Part shown: piece after piece, positions 28,875 through 36,612 of the stretch
Layout: the number at the start of each line of letters is the position of its first letter
Position numbering within the stretch: position 1 is the stretch's first letter
Source: Gemmatimonadota bacterium
GTDB taxonomy: Bacteria > Gemmatimonadota > Gemmatimonadetes > Gemmatimonadales > Gemmatimonadaceae
DNA: 64,000 nt
Assembly (NCBI GenBank): GCA_026387915.1
Contig: JAPLKS010000009.1
Coordinates: 124,001 to 188,000, forward strand
Direction of reading: 5' to 3'
Translations under genes and position numbers: made by a program
The notes under the pieces: generated by a model
Database searches by the model: none
What the model was told of the DNA's origin: nothing
What the model saw: the letters and a program-made list of their open reading frames with translations, nothing else

Positions 28875-29617
28875 TGCTCCGCATCGTCCAGGCGTGCCTG
28901 GTGGGTGATGTCGAGGTGCAACGGCGTCACGGAAATATATCCTTCACGCACGGCGTGAATGTCCGTCCCCTCGCCTGGCGTCCACGTCACAGAGCCGCCG
29001 CCAATCCAGTAGATGGGGCGCCCCCACGGATCCTGCATCTTGGCAATCGAATCGCTGAACACGCGCTGCCCAAGCCGGGTGAGCTTTACGCCTTTAATCT
29101 CCGCTGCGGCGACCGGCGGAATGTTCACGTTGAGCAAAGTGCCCGCAGGAAACTTCGCCATCGCGGTGAGATGCTTGAGCAACGCGGCGAGCGGCGCCGC
29201 GAGTTGCTCGAGCGGCGAGTTGTCGGCCCGCATCAGGCGGCCAGCATAACTCAACGCAATCGAGGGAATGCCGAGCGCGAGCCCCTCCATCGCGGCGGCC
29301 ACCGTGCCGGAGTAGAGCACGTCTTCGCCCATGTTCGGGCCATGATTGATTCCGCTCAACACAAAATCCGGCGGCTCGGGCATCAACGCCTGAATCGCGA
29401 GCATCACGCAATCCGTGGGCGTGCCATCCACCTGCCAACGGCGGTCGGCGAGTTGTACCGGGCGCAACGGATGATGCAACGTCAGCGCATGACTCGTCGC
29501 ACTCTGCTCACGGTCAGGTGCCACGACCCACACTTCACCGAGTCCCGCTGCGGCCTGCTCAAGGCAGCTCAGCCCTTTGGCGAGAATGCCGTCGTCGTTA
29601 CTGCACAGGATGCGCAT
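28856..29617 (-). CDS. surE: 5'/3'-nucleotidase SurE
   Basis: 253 residues. It begins M-R-I-L-C-S-N-D-D-G-I with the metal-binding Asp pair. Further ligands lie in P-D-R-E-Q-S-A near residue 38 and V-L-S-G-I-N-H-G-P-N-M-G near 90. SurE dephosphorylates nucleoside 5'- and 3'-monophosphates and polyphosphate in stationary phase. The ATG overlaps the stop of the upstream MerR gene by one base, so translation is likely coupled. Confidence 0.95.
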   Translation of the reverse strand: MRILCSNDDGILAKGLSCLEQAAAGLGEVWVVAPDREQSATSHALTLHHPLRPVQLADRRWQVDGTPTDCVMLAIQALMPEPPDFVLSGINHGPNMGEDVLYSGTVAAAMEGLALGIPSIALSYAGRLMRADNSPLEQLAAPLAALLKHLTAMAKFPAGTLLNVNIPPVAAAEIKGVKLTRLGQRVFSDSIAKMQDPWGRPIYWIGGGSVTWTPGEGTDIHAVREGYISVTPLHLDITHQARLDDAEQWWQAP

Positions 29618-29988
29618 CAGCCCGCATCTCCTTCGAGAATGGCGAGGATGTCGCGCAGATCCTGCTCCATATGCTGCACCGTTTCGAGTTCGAGTCCCTG
29701 GCGAGCGGCGGGCTTGAGCCCCCCGCTCTTCCGAAACTCATCGAGCTTCTGGCGCGCGCCGTCGATGGTGTACTTCTCGGAATACAACAGATGCTTCACC
29801 AACTGCACCATTTCGATCTCGCGCCGCTGATACACGCGGTTGCCCGATCGATTCTTGGCAGGACTCAGAAACTTGAACTGACTTTCCCAATAGCGCAGCA
29901 CATGCGGCTTGAGCTCCGTCATCTCGCACACGTCGCCAATGGAGAAAAACTCCTGCACGGGCTCCGGACGTTCGGCGGGGCGATGCAT
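29617..29988 (-). CDS. MerR family transcriptional regulator
   Basis: 123 residues. An N-terminal MerR winged helix is visible: F-F-S-I-G-D-V-C-E-M-T-E-L, H-V-L-R-Y-W-E, then the wing N-R-S-G-N-R-V-Y-Q-R-R-E-I. A helix I-D-G-A-R-Q-K-L-D-E-F and a short C-terminal coiled coil follow. There is no effector domain and no Cys pattern, so it is not a metal sensor; it resembles the short MlrA/CarA-like class that precedes or follows gpsA and surE in related genomes. Target unknown. It overlaps gpsA and surE by a few bases. Confidence 0.88.
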   Translation of the reverse strand: MHRPAERPEPVQEFFSIGDVCEMTELKPHVLRYWESQFKFLSPAKNRSGNRVYQRREIEMVQLVKHLLYSEKYTIDGARQKLDEFRKSGGLKPAARQGLELETVQHMEQDLRDILAILEGDAG

Positions 29989-30983
29989 TAGCGGTCCTCC
30001 TCGCCACGGAGGTCACGCGTCATCAGTTCCACGAGCGCACAGCGGGCGGGTTGCTTCTCAAACAGGACGCGGTGCACCGCCGAGACAATCGGCATCTCCA
30101 CTCCTTCACGCTCGGCGAGTGCCTTGGCGCTTTCGGTGGTCACGACGCCTTCGGCCACCGTCTCACGTCCGGAGAGCACGTCGGCGAGTGTCGCACCGCG
30201 ACCAATCTCAACGCCCACGCTCCGGTTGCGGCTGAGGGCGCCGGTGCAGGTCAGTACGAGGTCGCCCACGCCCGCCAACCCCGCGAACGTCGTGGGGCGC
30301 GCGCCAAGTTTGACGCCGAGTCGCACCATCTCCGCGAGGCCGCGCGTAATAAGCGCGGCGCGTGCATTGAGGCCCAGGTCGAGTCCGTCGGCAATGCCGG
30401 TGGCAACAGCCATCACGTTCTTGAGCGCGCCGCCTAACTCCACTCCGACGACGTCGTCCGTGGTGTACACCCGAAAACTTTGTGTACTGCACGCCTGCTG
30501 CACGCGCATCGCGGCCTGTTGGTCGAGACTCGCGGCCACGATAGCGGTGGGTTGCCGCCGTGCGACTTCAAACGCAAAGCTCGGCCCGGAGAGCGCCACG
30601 ACCGAACGACCCGGCAGTTGCTCCGCCACCACGTCGGTCATCAGCGAGAGCCGTTCGCGCTCAATGCCCTTCGTTGCCACCACGAGCGTCGCGTCTTGCG
30701 ACGTCCACGCCGCCATAGAGGAAGCCACGTCGCGCAGCACATGACTCGGCGTGGCGTAAATCACACACTCCGCTCCGTGCACCGCTTCGGCACGGTCGGT
30801 GGTGGCACGGAGCGCCTCATGCAGTTCAATCCCGTGCAGAAAGCGCGGATTCTCGTGCCCGTCGGTGATCGCTTCCGCCACGTCAGGCTCAAAGGCCCAG
30901 AGCATGGTGCGATGGCCGTTCTCGCTAAGCAGATTCGCGAGCGCGGTGCCCCACGCGCCCGCACCAATCACGGCACACTTCAC
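29988..30983 (-). CDS. gpsA: Glycerol-3-phosphate dehydrogenase (NAD(P)+)
   Basis: 331 residues from GTG 30983, which overlaps the plsY stop; longer in-frame sequence lies inside plsY. The Rossmann motif C-A-V-I-G-A-G-A-W-G-T-A-L is at residues 3-15. Catalytic Lys lies in G-G-A-L-K-N-V-M-A and substrate contact in G-L-N-A-R-A-A-L-I-T-R-G. It reduces dihydroxyacetone phosphate to sn-glycerol 3-phosphate for phospholipids. It is directly followed by its pathway partner, since PlsY acylates the product. Confidence 0.96.
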   Translation of the reverse strand: MKCAVIGAGAWGTALANLLSENGHRTMLWAFEPDVAEAITDGHENPRFLHGIELHEALRATTDRAEAVHGAECVIYATPSHVLRDVASSMAAWTSQDATLVVATKGIERERLSLMTDVVAEQLPGRSVVALSGPSFAFEVARRQPTAIVAASLDQQAAMRVQQACSTQSFRVYTTDDVVGVELGGALKNVMAVATGIADGLDLGLNARAALITRGLAEMVRLGVKLGARPTTFAGLAGVGDLVLTCTGALSRNRSVGVEIGRGATLADVLSGRETVAEGVVTTESAKALAEREGVEMPIVSAVHRVLFEKQPARCALVELMTRDLRGEEDR

Positions 30984-31612
30984 GGCGTGGCTCCCGGCGT
31001 GCGTGTTTTGCGAATGCTGGACTCTGTCCCTGCCCGCAGCCGACCAATGTTCGCGCGATGAGACCAGTAGATGAACACGGCGAGTGCGACGCTCACCCAG
31101 AAAACAGGACCGACGCCCAGATATACCGCGACCACTACGCACAGCACCGGGGCTGCGACCAACGAGCCGAGGGAGACATACCCACTCACGAGCGTCACAA
31201 TCGTGAAGACGGTGAGCGCCAGCGCGAGCGGCACGGGGGCCGCGGCCGCAAACACACCAGCCGCCGTGGACACCCCCTTGCCGCCTCCCTTCCACAACAG
31301 GAAGATCGGCTTCGCGTGCCCCCCAATGGAAAACACCCCGTAGGCAAGTGCCCAGACGGTGACTTCCATTGTCGTGGACGCACCAAGCGCACGCGGCAAA
31401 AATGCCACGGGGAGAAAACCTTTGGCCGCGTCAATCGCGAACACGGCCACCGCCGGACCCAAGCCCAGCGCGCGGTACACATTGGTGGCGCCGAGGTTTC
31501 CGGAGCCCACCGTACGCAAGTCGATGCCCTTCAATACACGCCCCATCAGGTACGCCGTCGGGAACGATCCCGCGACGTACGCGATGACGAGTCCGAGCAC
31601 GAGCAAAGACAT
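30980..31612 (-). CDS. plsY: Acyl-phosphate:glycerol-3-phosphate acyltransferase PlsY
   Basis: 210 residues, five or six hydrophobic segments. Family motifs can be read: S-F-P-T-A-Y-L-M-G, G-S-G-N-L-G-A-T-N-V near residue 38, and W-K-G-G-G-K-G-V-S-T with the catalytic/phosphate loop near 108. It transfers the acyl group from acyl phosphate to sn-glycerol 3-phosphate in the inner membrane. The start overlaps the der stop by one base. The tail is Arg/Thr-rich. Confidence 0.95.
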   Translation of the reverse strand: MSLLVLGLVIAYVAGSFPTAYLMGRVLKGIDLRTVGSGNLGATNVYRALGLGPAVAVFAIDAAKGFLPVAFLPRALGASTTMEVTVWALAYGVFSIGGHAKPIFLLWKGGGKGVSTAAGVFAAAAPVPLALALTVFTIVTLVSGYVSLGSLVAAPVLCVVVAVYLGVGPVFWVSVALAVFIYWSHRANIGRLRAGTESSIRKTRTPGATP

Positions 31613-32925
31613 TACGCCGATTTGCGCCGCATGAGAATGCGCAGCGGATTGCCGGAGAAGCCCCAGAACTCACGGAAGCCGTTATGCAAATAGCGGATAT
31701 AGTGCTCCGCCACCAGTTCGGGGTGATTGCCAAACACCGCAATCGTTGGCGGGCTGGTTTCCACCTGCGTTGCGTAGTTGAGCTTCACTTCGTTGCCGGC
31801 GGCCTGCGGCGGCTGCAAACGGGCCAAGAGCTGCTGCAGCGCGTCGTTCACCTGCGAAGTGGAAATGCGCTTCACACGCTCCTCTTCTACCAAGCGAATG
31901 ATGTCAAGAATCTTCGTCACGCGTTGTCCCGTGAGCGCGGACGTAAACAAGAACGGCACAAACTTGAAGAACGGCGCCTTCTCGGCGCACTCTTTCTCGA
32001 ACTTCGCCGCCGACTTGTCGGTCTTTTCTTCTTTGACGTCCCACTTATTGACCACCACAATCAACCCGCGCCCAGCTTCCCAGGCGAGTGCCGCGATCTT
32101 GAGATCCTGATTGTGCAGCCCTTCGAGGGCGTCGATCATCAGAATGCAGATGTCGGAGCGATCAATGGCGCGCCGCGTACGCAGCGCCGAGTAGAACTCC
32201 ACACCGTCGTCCACCTTGGACTGGCGGCGCAAGCCGGCGGTATCGACAAAAATCATCTGGCGGCCGTGATACAAGAACGGCGTGTCGATGGCGTCGCGCG
32301 TGGTACCGGCAACATCCGACACCACGAGGCGGTTTTCACCGAGCAAGCGGTTGATGAACGACGACTTGCCCACGTTCGGACGGCCCACGACGGCCACGCG
32401 CACATCGGCGGCATTTTCGTCGCTCGCCACCGGCGGCAGGCGCTTGATCAGTTCGTCGAGCAGGTCGCCCGAGTTCTTGCCGTTGATGGCGGACACCGGA
32501 ATCGGTTCGCCAGCACCCAGTGAGTAGAACTCGTAGTAATCCGTGCTCCGCGGATCGTCGACCTTGTTGGCGACCGCCATCCACGGCTTACCAGAGGCGC
32601 GCACCAAGTCGGCCACGCGGGCATCGCTCGGGTGCACGCCCACCTTGGCGTCGAGCACGAGCAGCATCACGTCGGCTTCGGCAATGGCCTGCTTCACCTG
32701 ACGGCGGATTTCAACGTCCATCGGCACATCGGAATCTTCGCGCAGACCGCCGGTATCGACGAGCCAGAAGGAGCGCCCATTCCACTCGGCGCGCGTGAAG
32801 TGACGGTCGCGCGTGGTGCCCGCCTCGTCGCTCACAATGGCGTGGTCGGTGCCCACAATACGGTTGAACAGCGAGGACTTGCCGACATTCGGCCGTCCAA
32901 TGAGTGCTACGACGGGAAGACTCAT
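31612..32925 (-). CDS. der: Ribosome biogenesis GTPase Der
   Basis: 437 residues with two tandem GTPase domains and a C-terminal KH-like domain, the Der hallmark. G1 motifs G-R-P-N-V-G-K-S-S-L (residue about 8) and G-R-P-N-V-G-K-S-S-F (about 183), G3 D-T-G-G-L and D-T-A-G-L, and G4 N-K-V-D and N-K-W-D are present. It acts in 50S subunit assembly. The start overlaps the DUF512 gene by four bases. Confidence 0.97.
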   Translation of the reverse strand: MSLPVVALIGRPNVGKSSLFNRIVGTDHAIVSDEAGTTRDRHFTRAEWNGRSFWLVDTGGLREDSDVPMDVEIRRQVKQAIAEADVMLLVLDAKVGVHPSDARVADLVRASGKPWMAVANKVDDPRSTDYYEFYSLGAGEPIPVSAINGKNSGDLLDELIKRLPPVASDENAADVRVAVVGRPNVGKSSFINRLLGENRLVVSDVAGTTRDAIDTPFLYHGRQMIFVDTAGLRRQSKVDDGVEFYSALRTRRAIDRSDICILMIDALEGLHNQDLKIAALAWEAGRGLIVVVNKWDVKEEKTDKSAAKFEKECAEKAPFFKFVPFLFTSALTGQRVTKILDIIRLVEEERVKRISTSQVNDALQQLLARLQPPQAAGNEVKLNYATQVETSPPTIAVFGNHPELVAEHYIRYLHNGFREFWGFSGNPLRILMRRKSA

Positions 32926-34217
32926 CGAGCCCCCGCAGTGGTTGGCGACGACTCGTGCTCGAGTACGTCAATGAAGTCGTACGACGGATAGACTGGCATA
33001 GGAAAAGACTCACGCACCGCAGCGAACGATTCTTCGTCGAGGAAGAGACCGTTCTCGTTAATGGACTCGGCGGGGATGAGCGCCAGATCGAGGTCAGCGC
33101 GCCCTGCGAGTGCGCGGCGAATATCCGCGCCCACGAGCAATCCCGCTGTCGTAGTAGTAGGTCCGAACAACGAGTTGGTTGTTGGGATTAATTCAAAGAT
33201 GGCGCCCGTGGCGCCGTGCAGTTGGTCAAGCAACGCCGGCATGAGCGGCGCCATGGAAACGCCGGTCACCACGCCAATGCGCAGCCCGTCGAGACGCGGC
33301 AGACGCTCCAAGCCGTCGGCCACACGTTCACGCAGCGCGGTGACCGCGCCCACGCCATTTTCGATCTGCGAGTAGTCACCGTAAAACGACGGCGGCGGCA
33401 GTTCGGCGCCGGCCAGCAGATACAGTTCGTCGGAACCTGTGACCCACGTTTCGCCCCGCTCACGCCGCGCCCGCTCGCCCCACCGCTCCGCCACTTCCAG
33501 CAGACGGCCGGCGTTCTCCAGGTTCATGGACTCCCCAGAGTACAGGTGCGAGAACTGCGTGAGCCCCACCGGCACTAGCGCCACCGAGAGGCACGACTCG
33601 CCGAAGTTGTAGAGATCGGTGAGCGATTGCTCGAGCACCGCCCCGTCATTTAGTTCGGGCACAATCACCATCTGGCCATGAAACTGAATGCCACCGTCCA
33701 CCAGGCGCTGGAGCTGCGCCATGATGTCGGGCACTCGCGGGTTGTTGAGCAGCTTCTTGCGCGCCTCCCACGGCGTGGCGTGCACCGACACATACAGCGG
33801 CGATAACCGGTACTCAAGAATGCGTTCGAAATCACGCTCCTTGAGATTGGAGAGCGTCGCGAAGTTGCCGTACGCAAAGGAGAGGCGGTAATCGTCGTCG
33901 CGAATGTAGAGCGGACGGCGCAACCCCTTGGGGAGTCCCTCCACAAAACAGAACTCGCAGCGATTGGCGCAACGGCGAACCGTGGGCGGTTCGAGTTCGA
34001 CGCCAAGTGATTCCATGTCGGGGCGTTCAATGTCGAACACCACCAACTCACCGTTCGGGAGTTTGGCTTCGATTTCGAGCGCGGTTTCGGCGGTCAGAAA
34101 CTCCCAATCGAGGAAGTCTTCAAGCGCACGACCGTTGACCGACACCAGTTCGGTGCCGACCTCGATCCCCAGTTCCGAAGCGATGCTTTCGGGCTGTATA
34201 TGTGCGACTTTGACCAT
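32922..34217 (-). CDS. DUF512 family radical-SAM-like iron-sulfur protein with PDZ domain
   Basis: 431 residues. An N-terminal PDZ-like domain (residues 1-75: I-Q-P-E-S-I-A-S-E-L-G and L-V-S-V-N-G-R) leads into a C-x3-C-x2-C cluster, C-A-N-R-C-E-F-C-F at about residues 83-91, the spacing of radical-SAM 4Fe-4S sites, with R-D-D-D-Y-R-L-S-F and a barrel-like middle. The C-terminal 200 residues are the DUF512 domain, including V-P-V-G-L-T-Q-F. No reaction is known for the family, but it is repeatedly next to der, and a role in ribosome or RNA modification has been guessed. The promoter-like element just upstream suggests this is the first gene of the run to gpsA. Confidence 0.85.
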   Translation of the reverse strand: MVKVAHIQPESIASELGIEVGTELVSVNGRALEDFLDWEFLTAETALEIEAKLPNGELVVFDIERPDMESLGVELEPPTVRRCANRCEFCFVEGLPKGLRRPLYIRDDDYRLSFAYGNFATLSNLKERDFERILEYRLSPLYVSVHATPWEARKKLLNNPRVPDIMAQLQRLVDGGIQFHGQMVIVPELNDGAVLEQSLTDLYNFGESCLSVALVPVGLTQFSHLYSGESMNLENAGRLLEVAERWGERARRERGETWVTGSDELYLLAGAELPPPSFYGDYSQIENGVGAVTALRERVADGLERLPRLDGLRIGVVTGVSMAPLMPALLDQLHGATGAIFELIPTTNSLFGPTTTTAGLLVGADIRRALAGRADLDLALIPAESINENGLFLDEESFAAVRESFPMPVYPSYDFIDVLEHESSPTTAGAR

Positions 34218-34223
34218 TCACGC

Positions 34224-34252
34224 AATTTATCAGATCCAGAGGCCGAAAACAA
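34224..34252 (-). promoter_or_regulatory. Putative extended -10 promoter of the DUF512-der-plsY-gpsA operon
   Basis: TTGTTT (34252-34247) and TAAATT (34229-34224) are separated by 17 bases, and TGA directly ahead of the -10 gives an extended TGn motif. Only six bases lie between the -10 and the ATG at 34217, so the transcript would start at or next to the start codon. No Shine-Dalgarno is present, consistent with a leaderless mRNA. Confidence 0.55.
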
Positions 34253-34286
34253 TGATTTTTCAGCACTTCCGGCACTTGACAGAGGC

Positions 34287-35450
34287 CTAAGAAGCCTTTG
34301 TTACCGCCTCGAGAATCTCGGCCGTGGAACGCCCCGTTGCGGCGGCCACTCGGCGGATGTCTTCGAACTCGGCTTTCTCCCGTTCGCCGCCCCCTGGGAG
34401 CTGCACGGTCTTGAGGGTAACGGGGTGGCCAAACACATCCACCGTGCGCGTTTCGCGTGCCAGCGCTCGGCGCTGCACGAGGCTCCGCCTGACCCCAATG
34501 GAGCTACTTTCGCGGAGAAGTAGGTCTTCGAGGCGCTCGGCGTCCGATACGGCACAGAGCACTTCCAGACGGATGCCTGGACGCCCCTTTTTCATCATGG
34601 TGTGCATCAAAGTGACATCCAACGCACCAGCCGCGCGCAACGCGTCAGCAGCGGCGGCGACATACTCTCCGGTCATGTCGTCGAGGTCAGCCGCGAGCAC
34701 CGCCAGCGTCTCCGTGGTGGCACTTGGCACGTCCACGTCGGCGAGGATGATGCGCAACACGTTCGCGCGTCCTTTTGGGTCCTTAGTGCCGGCGCCGTAG
34801 CCACTGCGCACCGGTCGGTACGCGGCAGGCGGCGCACCACTCGACAGCACTTTCAGCAACACCGCACCGGTGGGCGTGGTGAGTTCCCCGCTCTCCGGCG
34901 GCCCTTGGCGCACGTCCAGCCCTTCGAGCAGCCGCAGCGTGGCCGGCGCCGGCACGGCAAGGCGACCGTGGGCGGCATCTACAAAGCCGTCGCCCAAGGC
35001 GATGGAGTTGTGATAGACCTGTGTGACGCCGAGTTGCTCGAGGCCCCAGATGGCGCCCATGATGTCGAGAATCGCATCCACTGCGCCGACTTCATGAAGA
35101 TGGACGCGCTCCACGGTGGTGCCGTGAATAGCCGCTTCGATATTGGCGACGGCTTCGAAGGCGGCCCGCGCCTTGGCCTTCACACCCTCCGGCGCGGGCG
35201 ATGCATCGACGATCGCGTGCAAATGCTTGAGGTGACGCCCGTGCGGTTGCGGCGGAATGTCGAAATCCACCTTCCAGCTGGCAATCTCCCCGCGCGTCAC
35301 CCGCTCTGCACGTACGGTGACACCCTCAAGACCGAGGACGCGCGGCAAGTCCTTGAGCCATTCAACACTAAGGCCAAGGTCGAGCAGCGCGCCCAACGTC
35401 ATGTCTCCGGCTACGCCGGAGAACGGATCAAAAATCGCGATCTGGTTCAT
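34287..35450 (-). CDS. larC: Nickel-pincer cofactor biosynthesis protein LarC
   Basis: 387 residues from ATG 35450 (an in-frame TTG three codons up, TTGGAG, more likely acts as a ribosome site). It opens with I-A-I-F-D-P-F-S-G-V-A-G-D-M, the LarC signature. H-L-H-E-V-G-A-V-D-A-I-L-D near residue 120 and a C-terminal E-A-N-L/D-D-M-x-G-E-like segment (D-D-M-T-G-E) follow. LarC is the CTP-dependent cyclometallase that inserts nickel into the pincer nucleotide cofactor of lactate racemase and relatives. Here larC is one continuous frame, whereas some lactobacilli split it by frameshift. larB, larE and larA are not in the window. Confidence 0.92.
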   Translation of the reverse strand: MNQIAIFDPFSGVAGDMTLGALLDLGLSVEWLKDLPRVLGLEGVTVRAERVTRGEIASWKVDFDIPPQPHGRHLKHLHAIVDASPAPEGVKAKARAAFEAVANIEAAIHGTTVERVHLHEVGAVDAILDIMGAIWGLEQLGVTQVYHNSIALGDGFVDAAHGRLAVPAPATLRLLEGLDVRQGPPESGELTTPTGAVLLKVLSSGAPPAAYRPVRSGYGAGTKDPKGRANVLRIILADVDVPSATTETLAVLAADLDDMTGEYVAAAADALRAAGALDVTLMHTMMKKGRPGIRLEVLCAVSDAERLEDLLLRESSSIGVRRSLVQRRALARETRTVDVFGHPVTLKTVQLPGGGEREKAEFEDIRRVAAATGRSTAEILEAVTKAS

Positions 35451-35466
35451 GCACTCCAATCTACCG

Positions 35467-36612
35467 CTACCAGCGGTAGGATGCGCCTGACCCCGTATTG
35501 AACACCACCACCTCGGCGTCGGGGCTCACGAGGCCCGCCTGCACCATCTTTCGCGCCACGTTGAGGCCGCAACCGCCCTCTGGGGCAGCGTCGATGCCGG
35601 TGGTAGAGGCAATCAAGAAGGTATCAGCGCGAATTTCTTCTTCGGTGGAGGCCCATGCCCCGCCGGCACTTTCGCGCAGCACCCGCAACGTCATGCGATC
35701 ACCAAAGGGCCCAGGCACGCGCAGTCCGCTCGCGTGCGTGGAGGGGTTCTCCCACGGCGTGGCTCGGTCTTCACCGGCGGCAAACGCGCGCACGAGGGGC
35801 GCGCAGCCCGCAGCCTGGGCCACGACCATCTTGGGTTTCTTGGTGTCGGCGGGGAGCCATCCCCACTCGATCATTTCGGCGAAGGCTTTCCAAATGCCGA
35901 TCGTCCCTTCGCCGCCGCCGGTGGGATACACGATGGCGTCGGGCAGACGCCAGCCGAGTTGTTCGGCGATTTCGTACCCCATCGTTTTCATCCCTTCCAC
36001 GCGATATGGCTCGCGCACCGTGGCCACGTTGAAGTAGCCGCTCTCCTTGGCGAAGGCCATCGTGGCTTTGCCTGCGTCACCGATGTGTCCGTCAACGAGC
36101 TCGAGTTGCGCGCCGAAGGCGCGAATCGAACCGAGAATCGGCGGCGGTGTGGTGGCCGGAGCATAGACGCGCACCGGCACGCCGGCCGCGGCTGCGTAGG
36201 CGGCGAGCGCGATACCAGCATTTCCGGCGGTGGGCACGCAGACCCCCGGAAGCCCCAGCGCCTTCGCACGATTGACTGCCATGCACAGTCCGCGCGCCTT
36301 GAAGCTCGCGGTTGGGTTCTGTCCTTCGTCCTTGATGTGCAGCCTGCGCACGCCCACGGCCAACGCGAGATGGGGATGCTCACTGAGTGGCGTCATTCCT
36401 TCGCCGAGCGTGACGCGAGTCTCGCCTGGCATCAGCGGCAGCGCGGCGTGGTAGCGCCACATAGAGGCATCGGCGGTGATGCGACTCCGCTCGACGGGCG
36501 CCATGCGCACCATCAGCGGCTGACTGCAATCGGGGCACACGGAAGCAAGACGCTCGCCCGGCGCGGTATAGGTGCAAGCGGAGCAATACAGGGACCACAT
36601 GGTGTCTGTCAT
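35467..36612 (-). CDS. thrC: Threonine synthase (PLP-dependent)
   Basis: 381 residues. An N-terminal zinc-ribbon-like segment (Cys at about 10 and 13, then C-P-D-C near 29-32) resembles that of plant-like and archaeal threonine synthases. The PLP lysine is in N-P-T-A-S-F-K-A-R-G near residue 102. The phosphate loop P-T-G-G-G-E-G-T is near 220 and the C-terminal S-T-T-G-I-D-A-A-P-E-G-G segment is typical. It converts O-phosphohomoserine to threonine. Cysteate or diaminopropionate-type lyases share the fold, but the ribbon and loops favour ThrC. It overlaps uvrC by four bases. Confidence 0.88.
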   Translation of the reverse strand: MTDTMWSLYCSACTYTAPGERLASVCPDCSQPLMVRMAPVERSRITADASMWRYHAALPLMPGETRVTLGEGMTPLSEHPHLALAVGVRRLHIKDEGQNPTASFKARGLCMAVNRAKALGLPGVCVPTAGNAGIALAAYAAAAGVPVRVYAPATTPPPILGSIRAFGAQLELVDGHIGDAGKATMAFAKESGYFNVATVREPYRVEGMKTMGYEIAEQLGWRLPDAIVYPTGGGEGTIGIWKAFAEMIEWGWLPADTKKPKMVVAQAAGCAPLVRAFAAGEDRATPWENPSTHASGLRVPGPFGDRMTLRVLRESAGGAWASTEEEIRADTFLIASTTGIDAAPEGGCGLNVARKMVQAGLVSPDAEVVVFNTGSGASYRW

